Source: Acidobacteriota bacterium
Lineage (GTDB): Bacteria > Acidobacteriota > Terriglobia > Terriglobales > Acidobacteriaceae
DNA length: 5,465 nucleotides
Direction: 5' to 3'
Assembly: GCA_021782675.1 (NCBI GenBank)
Contig: JAJXUS010000180.1
Location: 1 to 5,465 of the forward strand
The notes under the pieces are model-generated. The model did not search any database, was not told the DNA's origin, and was given only the letters and a program-made list of their open reading frames with translations. The first letter of the stretch is position 1. Each line of letters opens with the position of its first letter. Below are positions 4,812 through 5,465 of the stretch, in pieces. A program made the position numbers and the translations under genes.

Positions 4812-5465
4812 TTATTTGCCGAGAACGATGCCCTTGGGAGCGGCCGCATTCTTCTTCTGCTCATTTGCTTTACGGGCGGCCAGCGCCTTCTGCACCCACT
4901 GATCGGCCGTTGCGATGTCGGCCTTGCGGGCCGCATCATCACCGCACTCGATATCCGCCTTGCGACGGTAGAGCAGGTTGATGTACGCCATTGCGTCGTC
5001 GTAGTTCGGACGAAGCTGCACAGCTTTCATAAGCGCGTCCAGACCCTCTTGAATGATGGGACCATTCTTCTGGGCCAGAGCGGCACAGGCTTTCTTGTCC
5101 TTGATGGGATCGCCATTGTCGTGCAAGCCAAAGGACTGCCGGACGGGAATGGCATTCTTGTAGGCCACCGTCCAGTCGATAACACCGATGGTGTACTCGG
5201 CCGTCGCGTCGTTCGGATCGATGGCGAGTACCTTCTGCTGGTATTCCTTGGCCTTATCGAAATTCTGGACGTTCAGATAGATCGAAGCTATCCCCTTCAG
5301 AGCATTGATATTGTTGGGATCGGACTGCAGCACATCCTGAAAGTTCTGGATCGCCATCTGGGCGTTCTTCTGATTCTCAGGGGTCTGGAGATTCGGAATC
5401 ACCTGCTGGGCGTAAGCAGTCGCCAGATACAGGCGGGCCATCGGCAGCGAAGGATCCAGAGTGGT
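4812..5465 (-). CDS. Tetratricopeptide repeat protein, C-terminal part (217 aa in window)
   Basis: The reading frame is open to the window edge, so the N-terminus lies beyond 5465; the ATG at 5441 is internal, because the codons before it (TTLDPSLP) already read as the end of a TPR helix. Counting from the edge, TPR helix pairs are visible at about 5-20 with 33-50 (MARLYLATAYAQQ, AIQNFQDVLQSDPNN), 53-84 (ALKGIASIYLNVQNFDKAKEYQQKVLAIDPND) and 87-98, then 137-154 (EGLDALMKAVQLRPNYDDA) and 158-171 (AMAYINLLYRRKAD). An insertion at about 102-135 breaks the repeat pattern. The end (195-217) is a Lys/Ala-rich helix and a short tail. TPR arrays bind proteins; the partner is unknown. I recall very similar proteins from Acidobacteria, often exported or lipid-anchored, but a signal sequence cannot be seen here. 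A strong terminator follows. Confidence 0.85.
   Translation of the reverse strand, partial: TTLDPSLPMARLYLATAYAQQVIPNLQTPENQKNAQMAIQNFQDVLQSDPNNINALKGIASIYLNVQNFDKAKEYQQKVLAIDPNDATAEYTIGVIDWTVAYKNAIPVRQSFGLHDNGDPIKDKKACAALAQKNGPIIQEGLDALMKAVQLRPNYDDAMAYINLLYRRKADIECGDDAARKADIATADQWVQKALAARKANEQKKNAAAPKGIVLGK

Overview
The window looks like ordinary chromosomal DNA of a GC-rich soil bacterium, most likely an acidobacterium of the class Terriglobia (family Acidobacteriaceae or a close relative). This placement is inferred from three things: the characteristic tetratricopeptide protein on the right, the small DUF3467 protein, and short dispersed hairpin repeats whose chance translations (VILRAAKDLL, FFASLRMT) I recall as common in acidobacterial genomes. 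No database search was possible.

Layout. 2-190 (+) is the 3' end of a GH54 (AbfB-type) alpha-L-arabinofuranosidase, closed by a clear hairpin terminator at 216-253. 294-614 (+) is a complete 106-residue DUF3467 protein. 615-778 has no gene; it holds two copies of a short palindromic repeat exactly 60 bp apart in T-poor DNA, then a strong Shine-Dalgarno site. 779-2461 (+) is a multi-pass GT-C (PMT_2/ArnT-like) glycosyltransferase interrupted by one in-frame amber codon at 1424-1426, leaving a 215-codon front part and a 3' part of about 323 codons in the same frame. 2462-2682 is a convergent intergenic gap with more of the palindromic repeats, including an inverted pair.

On the minus strand, 3180-4691 (accC-type biotin carboxylase) and 2683-3183 (biotin carboxyl carrier protein with a BT-like N-terminal domain) overlap by four bases (ATGA). 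Together they form a split alpha chain of an acyl-CoA carboxylase. No carboxyltransferase gene is present. The pair has its own candidate promoter placed so that the mRNA could be leaderless. Upstream of it, 4812-5465 (-) is the C-terminal part of a TPR protein that runs off the window and ends in a 15-bp perfect-stem terminator.

The genes form separate transcription units with no obvious common pathway: hemicellulose breakdown, an unknown small protein, envelope glycosylation, acyl-CoA carboxylation and a TPR scaffold. I see no convincing undescribed multi-gene system. The most notable items are the amber-interrupted glycosyltransferase and a REP/BIME-like family of short hairpin repeats showing compensatory base changes.
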